This document shows positions 1 to 8,530 of a stretch of 64,000 bases of DNA, piece after piece. The notes below the pieces were generated by a model, which was not told where the DNA came from, did not search any database, and saw nothing but the letters and a program-made list of their open reading frames with translations. Within the stretch, counting starts at the first letter, position 1; each line of letters opens with the position of its first letter. A program made the position numbers and the translations under genes. The stretch lies in NCBI RefSeq assembly GCF_026241255.1, contig NZ_JAPHNC010000002.1:1-64000 (forward strand), in the 5' to 3' direction. The stretch is from Helicobacter sp. MIT 21-1697 (GTDB lineage: Bacteria; Campylobacterota; Campylobacteria; Campylobacterales; Helicobacteraceae).

Positions 1-45
1 TGCATTGAGAAGCTAAAGGTTCTGCTGCAAGGACAAAGTCAATGA
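1..45 (+). CDS. 3' end of an unidentified upstream gene
   Basis: Frame 1 is open from the window edge and ends CIEKLKVLLQGQSQ at a TGA that overlaps the next start codon (ATGA at 42-45). That makes it the upstream, probably co-translated member of the glycan-modification operon that follows. Fourteen residues are too few to identify a family. Confidence 0.6.
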   Translation, partial: CIEKLKVLLQGQSQ

Positions 46-641
46 AACAATTTATCTTTGACTTAGATGGGACATTAACTAAAGAGGAAACCCTACCCAA
101 AATCGCCCAAGCCTTTAATGTCCAAGCACAGATTGATAATCTCACGCAAGAAACGATTGCAGGCAATATTCCTTTTATAGAGTCTTTTATCTCTCGTGTG
201 GGGATTTTGGGCAAATTGCCTGTGGATAAAATCGCAAGATTACTAGAGCAAATAGAAATTTATGAAAATTTAAATGCCTTTATCCAAGCGCATAGCAATC
301 AATGCTGTATAGCCACAGGGAACTTAGAATGTTGGATTAGCAAACTTGTAGCAAAGGTAGGGTGTGAGACTTTCAGCTCTAGTGGAATCTTGCAAGATAA
401 TAATGTTCTCAAACTCACCCATATTCTTAAAAAAGAATCCATTGTCAAAGCTTACCAAGCACAAGGGCAAAAAGTGATTTTCATAGGTGATGGCAATAAC
501 GATGTAGAAGCAATGAGATTAGCAGATGTTTCTATTGCTTCAGGCTTGACGCATAAGCCTTCACCGGGCGTGTTATCCATTGCAGATTATGCAATTTTTA
601 GCGAGGAGGCATTATGCAGACTGCTTTATCAGTTGTTATAA
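42..641 (+). CDS. HAD-superfamily (type IB-like) phosphatase
   Basis: A 199-residue HAD hydrolase. The nucleophile motif FDLDGT is at residues 6-11 and the metal-binding motif GDGNNDVEAM near residue 150, the same layout as phosphoserine-phosphatase-type enzymes. It should dephosphorylate a small phosphorylated metabolite in the cytoplasm; the substrate cannot be read from the sequence. The start overlaps the upstream stop as ATGA and its 3' end overlaps the nucleotidyltransferase by 28 bases, so it is probably translationally coupled in a cassette that makes an activated modification precursor. The family call is firm; the role in glycan decoration is inferred from neighbours. Confidence 0.8.
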   Translation: MKQFIFDLDGTLTKEETLPKIAQAFNVQAQIDNLTQETIAGNIPFIESFISRVGILGKLPVDKIARLLEQIEIYENLNAFIQAHSNQCCIATGNLECWISKLVAKVGCETFSSSGILQDNNVLKLTHILKKESIVKAYQAQGQKVIFIGDGNNDVEAMRLADVSIASGLTHKPSPGVLSIADYAIFSEEALCRLLYQLL

Positions 642-1255
642 GCTGTGCGGGGATTGGCTCTAGGCTTGGGCTAAACTCCACAAAAGCTTTGATAAATTTA
701 GAGGGTAAATCCTTAATTGCGTGGCAATTAGAACTTTTTAAAGAAGTAGAAGATGTGCGCATTGTCGTTGGATTTCAAGCCTCTTTGGTAATGGAGGAAG
801 TTTTGAAATACAGAAAAGATGTGATTTTTATCTATAATCATAATTATTTTGAAACCAAAACAGGCACAAGCTTCTATCTAGGGGCAAAAGACGCGAATGA
901 ATTTGTCATAGAATACGATGGCGATTTGCTGGTGAATCCCCAAGATATGCAAATGCTCTTAAAGCAAAGTGGAGAATGGATAGCCTACACAGATATAAGC
1001 TCTAGTGAGCCGGTGTTTGTGAATGTTAATAGCGCGGGTGAAGTGGAATCTTTTTCGCGTAAAAATGGCGATTATGAATGGACAGGACCTTGCTGCTTGA
1101 AAAAGTCAAATGTCAAATACACTTCAAGTAATGTCTATAATCAACTAGAAACTTATCTGCCCCTTAGAGGCATAAAAGTGCGTGCAGTAGATATAGATAC
1201 CTATGATGACTATCAAAACGCACATTTCATCTTAAAACAATGGAGAAACAAATGA
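614..1255 (+). CDS. Sugar/choline-type nucleotidyltransferase
   Basis: A 213-residue nucleotidyltransferase of the MobA-like/LicC type. The N-terminus carries a glycine-rich SCAGIGSRLG loop (about residues 10-19), then KALINLEGKSL, and an acidic EYDGDLL metal site near residue 100. Such enzymes activate a phosphorylated compound as an NDP or CDP derivative. Size and motifs recall the cytidylyltransferase of the Campylobacter jejuni phosphoramidate pathway (Cj1416 type), but the kinase and amidotransferase partners are not visible here, so the substrate is open. AGGAGG at 604-609 supports the start; the stop overlaps the next ATG as ATGA. Confidence 0.75.
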   Translation: MQTALSVVISCAGIGSRLGLNSTKALINLEGKSLIAWQLELFKEVEDVRIVVGFQASLVMEEVLKYRKDVIFIYNHNYFETKTGTSFYLGAKDANEFVIEYDGDLLVNPQDMQMLLKQSGEWIAYTDISSSEPVFVNVNSAGEVESFSRKNGDYEWTGPCCLKKSNVKYTSSNVYNQLETYLPLRGIKVRAVDIDTYDDYQNAHFILKQWRNK

Positions 1256-2070
1256 AATTTCTAAGAAAACTCAAAGACGAATTCAAAAGGCATCTTACTA
1301 AGCCTTTCAAGGTAGCAATTCCACAAGAATACGCCAAAGACTTGCAACAATGGAATAACGATAGGGGCGTGTTTAGCACTTCATATCAGGCAATCTGTGC
1401 AGTGATAAGGCAAAATTCCCAAAAAACACCTTTATTTTATCTCACAAGCAAATTTTGGAATCTTCAAAGTGTTATTCCTGCACGATTTAAGGAGCAAAAG
1501 GCATTTATAGAATCCGCTTTCCTCCCCAAGCTCAAAAAGAGCGATTGTTTGCTAGATATGGGTTGTGCTAATGGCGAATGGAGCTTTATGTTTGCACCTT
1601 TTGTCAAGGAAGTTAGAGCGTATGATTACTCTCCTGCTTTAATTGAAGGTGCAAAAGAAATCCACGCAAGAGATTTTCCACACATTAGCAATATCACTTT
1701 TGCGCAAGGCGATGCAAGTAGCTTAAAAGGAGAGCAAACTTATGATTGCATTGCTTTAATGGGAGTTTTATCCTATGTTTTTAAATGGCAAGAGGCAGAG
1801 GAGATTTTCTCCAAACTCCACACTGCTCTTCGGGGGGGGGGGGGGTATATGATTTATAAAGATAATACCAACTCTAGTGCAGAGGACTTTTATTTTTATG
1901 CCAATAGAAATTATTGGATGGTGGCGCGAAGTCGTGCGAAATATTTGGCACTTTTTGAAAAAGTAGGCTTTAAAATCGTGCAAGAGAAAATCATACACAA
2001 GGCGATAGAAAAACTTGAAAATGAGCAAATAGAGACAGAATCTTATATGTGTATCTTACAAAAGGAGTGA
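1252..2070 (+). CDS. Class I SAM-dependent methyltransferase, phase-variable (in frame)
   Basis: A Rossmann-type methyltransferase of about 272 residues with motif I LLDMGCANGEW and an acidic YDYS strand end. ATG 1252 is preferred over an in-frame ATG at 1240 because it overlaps the preceding stop (ATGA). A G14 tract at 1832-1845 encodes glycines in the loop that is usually LKPGG in this fold (here ALRGGGGYMIYKD). The frame stays open across it to a normal end 3 bases before the next start, so the gene reads ON. A change of one or two Gs would cut off the last quarter of the protein. It probably methylates an intermediate of the modification made by this operon. Confidence 0.75.
   Translation: MKFLRKLKDEFKRHLTKPFKVAIPQEYAKDLQQWNNDRGVFSTSYQAICAVIRQNSQKTPLFYLTSKFWNLQSVIPARFKEQKAFIESAFLPKLKKSDCLLDMGCANGEWSFMFAPFVKEVRAYDYSPALIEGAKEIHARDFPHISNITFAQGDASSLKGEQTYDCIALMGVLSYVFKWQEAEEIFSKLHTALRGGGGYMIYKDNTNSSAEDFYFYANRNYWMVARSRAKYLALFEKVGFKIVQEKIIHKAIEKLENEQIETESYMCILQKE
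1832..1845 (+). repeat. G14 contingency tract
   Basis: Fourteen Gs inside the methyltransferase gene, flanked CTCTTC-G14-TATA. The same flank surrounds the G14 at 14717. The gene is in frame at this length. Confidence 0.95.
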
Positions 2071-2073
2071 GTG

Positions 2074-3007
2074 ATGACAAAGCTAAACAACTTTAAACAC
2101 AAACTAAAGTCTAAAGGCAAGGAAATTAGACATTATTTAGAGGATAATGGGCTTAAAAAGCCAAAGCCTATAAAAATTGATTTTTTTGTCTTTTGGTGTG
2201 GGACAAAGTGCAGTTTGCATTGCAAAAATTGCTGCAACCTTATCCCTTATATGAAACAAGAATCGTTTAATGTCCAAGAGATTTTGGCAGATTTTGCGTT
2301 TCTTGCAAATTATTGCGAAATCAAATCCTTGCAGATTCAAGGTGGGGAGCTTTTCACCCACCCCAATGTAGCTCAAATCATCGCCAACCTTGCACAATAT
2401 AAGATTCCGCGCATTAGTCTTACAACCAATGGAAGTATCGTGCCAAAAGAGGAGCTACTCCAAGTGTTAAAAGACAATCCCAATGTGCAAATTACGATTT
2501 CAAACTATGATTGCATACCGCAGAAGCGCGAAAAGCTCATCAATGTCCTAGAGCAACACAACATTGCCTATAATAAATATGAATTTATGTATGGAAATGG
2601 GCAATGGTTTGATTATGGCAATGTCCATCAAAAGCGCGTGAGTGTGGAGAGAGCAAAGGCAAATTATAGGGATTGCGATGAGAAATATTGCCTCACTTTT
2701 GCCGATGGGTTTCTTTACACTTGTGGAAAAATCCGCGCGATTAATGAAATCTATGGAGAGGATATGCGCGCAAATCAAAGCGATTATAATGGAATTTCTA
2801 AAGTCAATGTCCGAGCGTGGAGGCAAGAATCTATCGGGGGGGGGGGGCTTAGTTTATGAGCAAGAATTTAGAAGATTCTTTAGAACTCGTAATGAATACA
2901 AAGAGGAATGCCATTATTGTATCGTGGATAAAAATCGCTTTGTCAAAGCGGGTATTCAGCTAAGTAGCGAGGAAATGAGGCAATGGAAGCAAAGAGAACA
3001 AAAATAA
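2074..3007 (+). CDS. Radical SAM protein (SPASM-like), split by G12 tract (OFF)
   Basis: The radical SAM cluster motif is CSLHCKNC (C-x3-C-x2-C), followed by a QIQGGELF glycine-rich strand. Extra cysteines further on (CDEKYC, a TCGK cysteine and ECHYC near the end) suggest an auxiliary SPASM-like iron-sulfur domain. At the recorded G12 (2836-2847) the frame stops at 2859. The missing C-terminus lies in the next frame to 3007, and deleting one G (G11) or adding two would give about 310 residues. ATG 2074 is chosen over GTG 2071 because AAAGGAG lies 6 bases upstream. The stop overlaps the racemase start. The reaction is unknown; radical chemistry on an amino-acid or sugar intermediate is plausible. 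Confidence 0.75.
2836..2847 (+). repeat. G12 contingency tract
   Basis: Flanked CTATC-G12-CTTAG, in the last quarter of the radical SAM gene. The gene is out of frame at 12 and would be in frame at 11 or 14. Confidence 0.95.
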
Positions 3008-3708
3008 TTGGAATCATCGGTGGAGCAGGAGTCGCAGCGACTAACAAACTCAACGAACTCCTAGAAATTGAGCTGACTAAAAAAGGAGCATTTAGAGATG
3101 CACATCACCCACAAATCCTTACCTTTCAAGCGACCCAAGCTCCATCAAGAAGCCTTTATTTGGAGGGCAGAGGAGAGGACTTCACACAAGATTATATTGA
3201 GGTAGGCAAAAGATTGCAAGATTTTGGCGCACAAACGCTCTGTATGTGTTGCAATACTGCGCATTATAGTTTTGATGCCATAAGCAAAGCACTGCCAAAA
3301 GTGAAGTTTCTTAACCTCATAGAATCTGCAGTGCTTAAAGTCAAGCAGAGCGGAGCAAAATCTGTGGGACTAATCGCAAGTGATGGTTGTTTAAAGGGTA
3401 GAGTGTATGAGCGGTATTTTGAAAAACTCTGCCCAAAGGTGAAAATCATCTATCCAAACGCAGAGTTTCAAAAAAGAGTTACACAAGGGATTTGCAATAT
3501 CAAAAATATTCATCGTTTTGACAACGCCAAATCCCTAGAGCGTCCTAAAAATATCTTTAAACAAGTGCGTGAGCATTTGTTATCGGGGGGGGGGGATATA
3601 ATCCTACTTGGTTGCACAGATATTCGTGTGGATTATTACAATGCGTGCGATATTTGTTCTTTAGAAGTATTGAAAGATTTGATTTTAAAAGAGGTGTGGA
3701 ATGAATGA
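2983..3708 (+). CDS. Aspartate/glutamate racemase family protein, phase-variable (in frame)
   Basis: A 241-residue member of the cofactor-independent Asp/Glu racemase family. Both catalytic-cysteine motifs are present: MCCNTAHYSF in the N-terminal half and LLGCTDIRVDY near the C-terminus. The N-terminus IIGIIGGAGVAATN is also typical. It would interconvert L and D amino acids or a related acid. It is not the cell-wall murI, which is present separately at 62865-63608. A G11 tract (3585-3595) just before the second motif is in frame; a slip would remove the catalytic cysteine. It starts inside the end of the radical SAM gene and ends inside the next gene's start, so it belongs to the same coupled operon. 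Confidence 0.8.
   Translation: MEAKRTKIIGIIGGAGVAATNKLNELLEIELTKKGAFRDAHHPQILTFQATQAPSRSLYLEGRGEDFTQDYIEVGKRLQDFGAQTLCMCCNTAHYSFDAISKALPKVKFLNLIESAVLKVKQSGAKSVGLIASDGCLKGRVYERYFEKLCPKVKIIYPNAEFQKRVTQGICNIKNIHRFDNAKSLERPKNIFKQVREHLLSGGGDIILLGCTDIRVDYYNACDICSLEVLKDLILKEVWNE
3585..3595 (+). repeat. G11 contingency tract
   Basis: Flanked GTTATC-G11-ATATAA. It precedes the GCTD catalytic motif of the racemase; in frame at 11. Confidence 0.95.
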
Positions 3709-4339
3709 AAAGGCATTGGAGTTTTTCGGGGCTTTAAGCAAAGAGGCGAGAGAAGATTCTGTAAAGCTTGCAAATAATACAGATTTTTCAGAACTTGATG
3801 CGAAATTTATTTTAAAATATGCTAATGAGAAATCGCATATTTTGGATTTAGGTTCGGGCAGTGGGCTGATTGTGAATAAAATCTATCCGTATGTTGAAAA
3901 GATTGTTTGTGTGGATTTTTATCAAGAATTTACAAAATTTATTGCAAAAAATGAGAAAATCACAATTATTAATGAGGATTTATTTAGCTTTAACACGCAA
4001 GAGAAGTTTGACATTGTGAGTGCGTTTGGCGTGATGCACTATGTGAATGAGCAAGAAGCGCAAGAGTTATATCAAAAATATCAGCAATTTTTAAAACCTC
4101 AAGGGGGGGGGTTGTTTATCATTAAAAATCAATTTGGCATAAAGGAGACGATTAATGTTTCGGGTTATTCGCAGGAGCAAAAAAGAGAATACTACTCGCA
4201 ATATCGTTATATTGAGAGAGAAAAGCAAATTTTAAAAGACTTAGGATTTGAAATCATAGAAGTGTGTGATATTTATCCCAAAGAAGCAAATCGCTGGGAG
4301 AACACGCACTTTTGGGCGATTGTGGGGAAGTTAGCGTGA
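3701..4339 (+). CDS. Class I SAM-dependent methyltransferase, phase-variable (in frame)
   Basis: A 212-residue methyltransferase with motif I ILDLGSGSGLI and CVDFY at the second strand. The G9 tract (4103-4111) again falls on the LKPGG loop (LKPQGGGLFIIKN), the same structural position as in the gene at 1252, and is in frame. The start overlaps the racemase stop by 8 bases. It is the last gene of the first coupled operon; a gap of 79 bases with promoter-like hexamers follows. The substrate is unknown, presumably the same decoration pathway. Confidence 0.75.
   Translation: MNEKALEFFGALSKEAREDSVKLANNTDFSELDAKFILKYANEKSHILDLGSGSGLIVNKIYPYVEKIVCVDFYQEFTKFIAKNEKITIINEDLFSFNTQEKFDIVSAFGVMHYVNEQEAQELYQKYQQFLKPQGGGLFIIKNQFGIKETINVSGYSQEQKREYYSQYRYIEREKQILKDLGFEIIEVCDIYPKEANRWENTHFWAIVGKLA
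4103..4111 (+). repeat. G9 tract
   Basis: Flanked CCTCAA-G9-TTGTT, encoding the glycines of the post-motif loop of the methyltransferase. In frame. Confidence 0.9.
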
Positions 4340-4364
4340 TACTCAAAGTCAAAGGTTAGAAATT

Positions 4365-4383
4365 TATAATTTTTCTGTATAAT
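4365..4383 (+). promoter_or_regulatory. Tandem TATAAT -10-like hexamers
   Basis: Two TATAAT hexamers (4365-4370 and 4378-4383) lie in the 79-base gap upstream of the GT2 gene, within T-rich DNA, as expected for epsilonproteobacterial sigma-70 promoters, which often lack a clear -35. They would start a new transcript just ahead of the gene at 4419. Confidence 0.5.
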
Positions 4384-4418
4384 TCCTTTTTTATTTTATA
4401 GAACAAAAATGGGTATGA

Positions 4419-5507
4419 ATGTTTCCTAAAATCTCTATCTTAGCTCCGAGTTTTAATCACGAGAAGTTTGTTGGATTCTATATAGAATCTATCTTGAGCC
4501 AGACTTTTAGCGATTTTGAATGTATCATTGTAGATGATTGCTCCACTGATAACAATGTGCAGGAGATTTTAAAATATAAAGATACGCGTATTAAACTTGT
4601 CCAACACCCATATAATCAAGGCATTAATGCAAGCTTGAATACGGCTTTTGAAAACGCAAGTGGAGAATATCTTGTATTTTTAGCCACCGATGATATATTA
4701 GAGCCAAATGCGCTAGAAATCTTGTATCAAGCCCTAGAGCAAAATCCTAATGCAAAAGCAATTTATCCACGATTAATGAAAATAGACAAGGATAATCAAA
4801 AGTTAGGAATCCTTGAAGTAAGGCAAAGAAGCAGGGAGGAGCTTTTGTATCATTTATTTATGATAGGTAATGCTCTGACTTCGCCGGGTATGGCTCTAAG
4901 GAGGACAGATTTTGTGCAAATTCTCTATCCACTAGATAGAGCAATGTGCAATTTCCAAGATGTGCAAATGCACATTAAATTACTTTTGAGGGGGGGGGTC
5001 GTGCTTCTTCCGCAAATCCTTGTGCTTTATCGTTTTGACCCAAGAGGGAGTAATATTAGCGCACTCACAGAAAATACCTTTAAACGTGAAGATATGGAGA
5101 AATCTAAGCTAATGGATACTTTCTTAGAGCTTAAAAATATCACTAGAGCAGAGGAATTGCTCCAAAATGTCTTTGCTAAGGAAATTGAGACGCTCAATAT
5201 CGCCCCTAATGTGTCAGCTTTAGAATATTTCTTAGGGAGAATGGCACTCCTCTCACCTGTGGAGTTGAATAGAATGTGGGGTTATCATCAGATTATGACT
5301 TCTTATGCAAGCAAAGAGGGCGCACAGAAGCTTAAACAACTTTATAACTTTGAGTTTAAGGATTATCTCAAGCTTATAGAATCTTGTGATGGAACACATT
5401 ATAAAAATTGGCGCAAATATCAAAAATACAAAAAGCTTTTTAACGCTACTCTTACTTTTGCCCTTGTGCTTTGTATCCTTTTGATTGTGTTTATTATAAA
5501 GGGATAA
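4419..5507 (+). CDS. GT2-family glycosyltransferase with C-terminal membrane segment, phase-variable (in frame)
   Basis: A 362-residue protein. Residues 1-110 are a typical GT2 domain (ISILAPSFNHEKF, then VDDCSTDN and the metal site ATDDILEP). The middle is helical, and the last 25 residues (around TFALVLCILLIVFII) form one hydrophobic segment that could hold it to the inner membrane. A G9 tract at 4990-4998 is in frame. No strong Shine-Dalgarno precedes ATG 4419; a seven-codon ORF (4409-4429) overlaps the start and could feed ribosomes to it. It should add one sugar to a lipid-linked or LPS/LOS glycan; donor and acceptor are unknown. Confidence 0.8.
   Translation: MFPKISILAPSFNHEKFVGFYIESILSQTFSDFECIIVDDCSTDNNVQEILKYKDTRIKLVQHPYNQGINASLNTAFENASGEYLVFLATDDILEPNALEILYQALEQNPNAKAIYPRLMKIDKDNQKLGILEVRQRSREELLYHLFMIGNALTSPGMALRRTDFVQILYPLDRAMCNFQDVQMHIKLLLRGGVVLLPQILVLYRFDPRGSNISALTENTFKREDMEKSKLMDTFLELKNITRAEELLQNVFAKEIETLNIAPNVSALEYFLGRMALLSPVELNRMWGYHQIMTSYASKEGAQKLKQLYNFEFKDYLKLIESCDGTHYKNWRKYQKYKKLFNATLTFALVLCILLIVFIIKG
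4990..4998 (+). repeat. G9 tract
   Basis: Flanked TTTTGA-G9-TCGTG, in the middle of the GT2 gene, encoding RGG. In frame. Confidence 0.9.
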
Positions 5508-5537
5508 AATGCAAGAAGTAAAATGCAAAGGACAGCG

Positions 5538-6542
5538 ATGAAAGACGATTTAGTCATTATTAGAGTAGATGGCGGGATAGCAAGTCAAATTGCCTTTATC
5601 ACGCTTGGTTTAGCCTTTGAACAAAAGGGTGTAAAAGTCAAATATGATTTAAGTTGGTTTGAGGACTTTGGCACAGGATTTTTTAATCCAAGCAAGAGCT
5701 ATGATAAAGTCTATGATGTGAATTTTGATATTCCCAAAGCCTTTCCTGCCTTGTCTCTAAAAATCGCAAGCAAAGAAGAAGTAGCGCATTATAGTGAGTA
5801 TTATTTTATTGATGATAATGATGTGATTATGCGTCAAGCCCCACTTTATATCGGAGGATATTTAGGCAGAGTGTTTGATACACGTTATGCTAAGCTTTTG
5901 CAAGAGCATTTTAAACCACAAGAACTAAGTGAGCGCAACACTCCTTTTGCTACATTACTCCACGAGATAGAATCTTCTCCAGCCCCCTGTGGTATTCATA
6001 TCAGACGAGGGGACTTATCCCAGCCCCATATTGCTTATGGCAATCCTACGAGCAATGAATATTTTGCCAAAAGCATAGAGCTAATGTGCCTTTTACACTC
6101 GCAAAGTAGCTTTTATCTCTTTAGCGATGATTTAGCTTATACAAAAGAACAGATTGTCCCACTATTAAAGGGCAAAACTTATAGAATCTGTGATGTCAAT
6201 AATCCAAGTCAAGGCTATTTGGATTTATATCTTTTAAGTCAGTGTCGCAATATCATTGGTTCGCACGGAGGAATGGGAGGGTGTGCGAAGATTCTCTCTC
6301 CCTATAATCCCTTGCTGATTACGCCTCGCTATCGCAATATTTTTAAAGAAGTAGAGAATGTAATGTGTGTGAATTGGGGTGAAAGTGTGCAGGTTGCACC
6401 TCTAGTATATTCTGCCCCCCCCCTGTTATCTCCCAGCTCAAAGCAAATGCGCCGCTTAATCAAGGCTTATTTAAGGAGAAAGATAGTGCGAGTGCTTGAA
6501 AAGTTTGGGATAAAAAGGAGCGCAAATGGTGCCATTTCTTGA
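5538..6542 (+). CDS. GT11-like fucosyltransferase (HxRRGD motif), variable tail
   Basis: About 334 residues. The GT11 donor-binding motif HIRRGD appears in [11 protein letters not shown], followed by [10 protein letters not shown] and [13 protein letters not shown], the arrangement seen in alpha-1,2-fucosyltransferases. ATG 5538 is preferred because AAAGGA lies 5 bases upstream. A C9 tract at 6415-6423 near the C-terminus is in frame now. Other lengths would replace the last 40 or so residues with short tails ending at 6459 (C8) or 6499 (C10), leaving the motifs intact. The 3' end overlaps the aminotransferase start. Transfer of fucose from GDP-fucose is likely; linkage is not determined. Confidence 0.7.
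   Translation: MKDDLVIIRVDGGIASQIAFITLGLAFEQKGVKVKYDLSWFEDFGTGFFNPSKSYDKVYDVNFDIPKAFPALSLKIASKEEVAHYSEYYFIDDNDVIMRQAPLYIGGYLGRVFDTRYAKLLQEHFKPQELSERNTPFATLLHEIESSPAPCGIHIRRGDLSQPHIAYGNPTSNEYFAKSIELMCLLHSQSSFYLFSDDLAYTKEQIVPLLKGKTYRICDVNNPSQGYLDLYLLSQCRNIIGSHGGMGGCAKILSPYNPLLITPRYRNIFKEVENVMCVNWGESVQVAPLVYSAPPLLSPSSKQMRRLIKAYLRRKIVRVLEKFGIKRSANGAIS
6415..6423 (+). repeat. C9 tract
   Basis: Runs as C on the coding strand (encoding APPL), unlike most tracts here, which are G on the coding strand. Close to the 3' end of the fucosyltransferase-like gene; in frame. Confidence 0.9.
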
Positions 6543-7617
6543 TGTTAAAGCCATTAATGAAAGATTTAGTGCGGAGTTAGAATCCGCATTTTCTGAAGTG
6601 TTGCAAAGTGGTTGGTATGTCTTGGGTGAGCAAAATAAAGCTTTTGAACGCGAATTTAGCGCGTATTGTGGGGTGAAGCATTGCGTGGGTTGTGCGAATG
6701 GTTTAGATGCTTTGCGACTTGCTATCAAAGCACTAGGATTTGGCGCAGGCGATGAGATTATTGTCCCTGCAAACACCTATATTGCCTCAATTTTAGCAAT
6801 CACTGATAACCTCTGCACACCTGTGCTTGTAGAGCCAAATTTAGAGACTTATAATATTGATGTTAATCTCATAGAATCGCACATTACACCAAAAACCAAA
6901 GCGATTCTTGTCGTGCATTTGTATGGACAGGCAGTGGATATGCAGAAAGTGTGGGAGTTAGCGCAAAAATATCATCTCAAAATTATAGAGGATTCCGCAC
7001 AAGCGCACGGCGCGATATATCAAAGCAAAAGAGTAGGGAGTTTGGGTGATGTGAGTGGATTCTCATTTTTTCCGGGCAAGAATCTAGGGGCATTAGGCGA
7101 TGGTGGTTGTGTGGTGAGCAATGATGAGGCTCTCATACAAAAAGTCCGCGCACTAGGGAATTATGGCTCACATATCAAGTATGAAAATCTCTATGCAGGG
7201 CTTAATTCTAGGCTTGATGAAATCCAAGTGGCGTTTTTGCGCATAAAGCTTAAAGCCCTTGATGAGGATAATAAGCGGCGGCAGGAGATTGCGAGAATGT
7301 ATAGAGAGCATATCTACAATGAGCACGTTATCCTGCCTCAATGCGTCAGTGAAGAATCGCACGTGTGGCATTTGTTTGTCGTGCGTAGTGCGCAAAGGGA
7401 GCGTTTGCAAGAGCATTTGAGGCAAAGTGGAATCCAAACGCTTATCCATTATCCTATCCCGCCACATAAGCAGCAAGCCTACAAGCAGTATAATCATTTG
7501 AGCCTGCCTATTACCGAGCGCATTCACAAAGAAGTGCTATCCTTGCCCATAAGCCCTGTAATGAGTGAAGAGCAAGTGAGTGTAGTTATAGAATCTGTGA
7601 ATGCTTTTAGGGGATAA
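6526..7617 (+). CDS. DegT/DnrJ/EryC1/StrS-type sugar aminotransferase
   Basis: A 363-residue PLP enzyme that aminates a keto-sugar nucleotide. It shows the family landmarks: PFLDVKAIN at the start, [21 protein letters not shown], and the PLP lysine in [14 protein letters not shown]. Sequence style is closest to FdtB/QdtB-type 3-aminotransferases making dTDP-3-amino-3,6-dideoxyhexoses, but the dTDP-hexose isomerase partner is not in the window, so the exact product is unsure. AAGGAG at 6513-6518 sets the start inside the preceding gene's 3' end. No tract interrupts it, so the precursor would be made constitutively while downstream transferases switch. Confidence 0.85.
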   Translation: MVPFLDVKAINERFSAELESAFSEVLQSGWYVLGEQNKAFEREFSAYCGVKHCVGCANGLDALRLAIKALGFGAGDEIIVPANTYIASILAITDNLCTPVLVEPNLETYNIDVNLIESHITPKTKAILVVHLYGQAVDMQKVWELAQKYHLKIIEDSAQAHGAIYQSKRVGSLGDVSGFSFFPGKNLGALGDGGCVVSNDEALIQKVRALGNYGSHIKYENLYAGLNSRLDEIQVAFLRIKLKALDEDNKRRQEIARMYREHIYNEHVILPQCVSEESHVWHLFVVRSAQRERLQEHLRQSGIQTLIHYPIPPHKQQAYKQYNHLSLPITERIHKEVLSLPISPVMSEEQVSVVIESVNAFRG

Positions 7618-7638
7618 GTTTAATTACAAGGAGTGAAA

Positions 7639-8530
7639 ATGCAATACAAAATCGTGGAACTTACCTGTGGCTTAGGTAATCAGATGTTTCAATATGCTTT
7701 TGCTAAGAGCTTGGAGCATCATTTGCAAATGCCCATTTTGCTTGATAAAACTTGGTTTGAAGTAGAGGGCAAAAAGCATTCTATCCCCTTTAGTTTGGGG
7801 CTTTTTAACATTGATTTACCCTATGCGACACAGGAGCAAATTAGCGCACTCAAGGAAAAATTCAACTCTTTTGAATCTAAGCCAAAGATTATGAGAAGTA
7901 TTTTAAAGAGAGTAGGGTATCCTAGAGTCGCTAGAAGCTTTGCTTTTGAATACAAAGCACAATATTTAAAGCCAAATCCTTTTGCATATTTTGTTGGATT
8001 CTTCCAAAATCCACTTTATTTTAAAGAGATTGCTTCGCATATAAAGGAAGTGTTATGCCCCCCCCCCCATTAAAAGCGAAATAAATAAGCATAAATTAGA
8101 GCGCATTTGCCAAGCTCAAAACAGCGTTTTTATCCACATCAGACGCGGTGATTATTGCACACATTCGTGGCAGGTGGATTTAAGCTATTATAAAAAAGCA
8201 GTGGCTACCATTGCAAGCAAGATAAATAATCCTCAATTTTTCCTCTTTTGTGCAGATAGAGAGTTTGCACGAAATCTTGATTTGGGCTATCCCTTTGTGG
8301 ATATGACGACTGAAAATATTACCGCAGATAATCATTATGAGGACTTAACGCTTATGGCGCATTGCCAACACGGCATTGTGGCAAACAGCACTTATTCGTG
8401 GTGGGCAGCTTATCTCATCAGTAATCCCCAAAAAATCATCATCGCCCCCACCCCTTGGCTACTTGGTAACGATGAGATAATTTGTGCAGATTGGATTAAA
8501 ATAGAAGCGGCAAGAGAGGTGGCATTATGA
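7639..8530 (+). CDS. Alpha-1,2-fucosyltransferase (GT11, FutC-like), split by C11 tract (OFF)
   Basis: The N-terminal part has the GT11 hallmark CGLGNQMFQYAFAKSL. After the C11 tract (8058-8068) the protein continues in another frame with IHIRRGDY and the conserved VANSTYSWWAAYL. At C11 translation ends at 8073, before the donor-binding motif, so the gene is OFF; C10 (or C13) would give about 296 residues. H. pylori futC also has a poly-C run and makes the Lewis-type H epitope, so a similar host-mimicry role is plausible. AAGGAG places the start at ATG 7639. The stop overlaps the next start as ATGA. Confidence 0.85.
8058..8068 (+). repeat. C11 contingency tract
   Basis: C on the coding strand, upstream of HIRRGDY in the FutC-like gene. 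On the G strand the flanks read TTTAAT-G11-CATAA. Out of frame at 11, in frame at 10 or 13. Confidence 0.95.

Noticed and set aside
8058-8090. Programmed ribosomal frameshifting in the FutC-like gene
   Set aside because: H. pylori futC can use a slippery A-run; here the frame break is fully explained by C11, and no clear slippery heptamer with downstream structure could be shown by eye.
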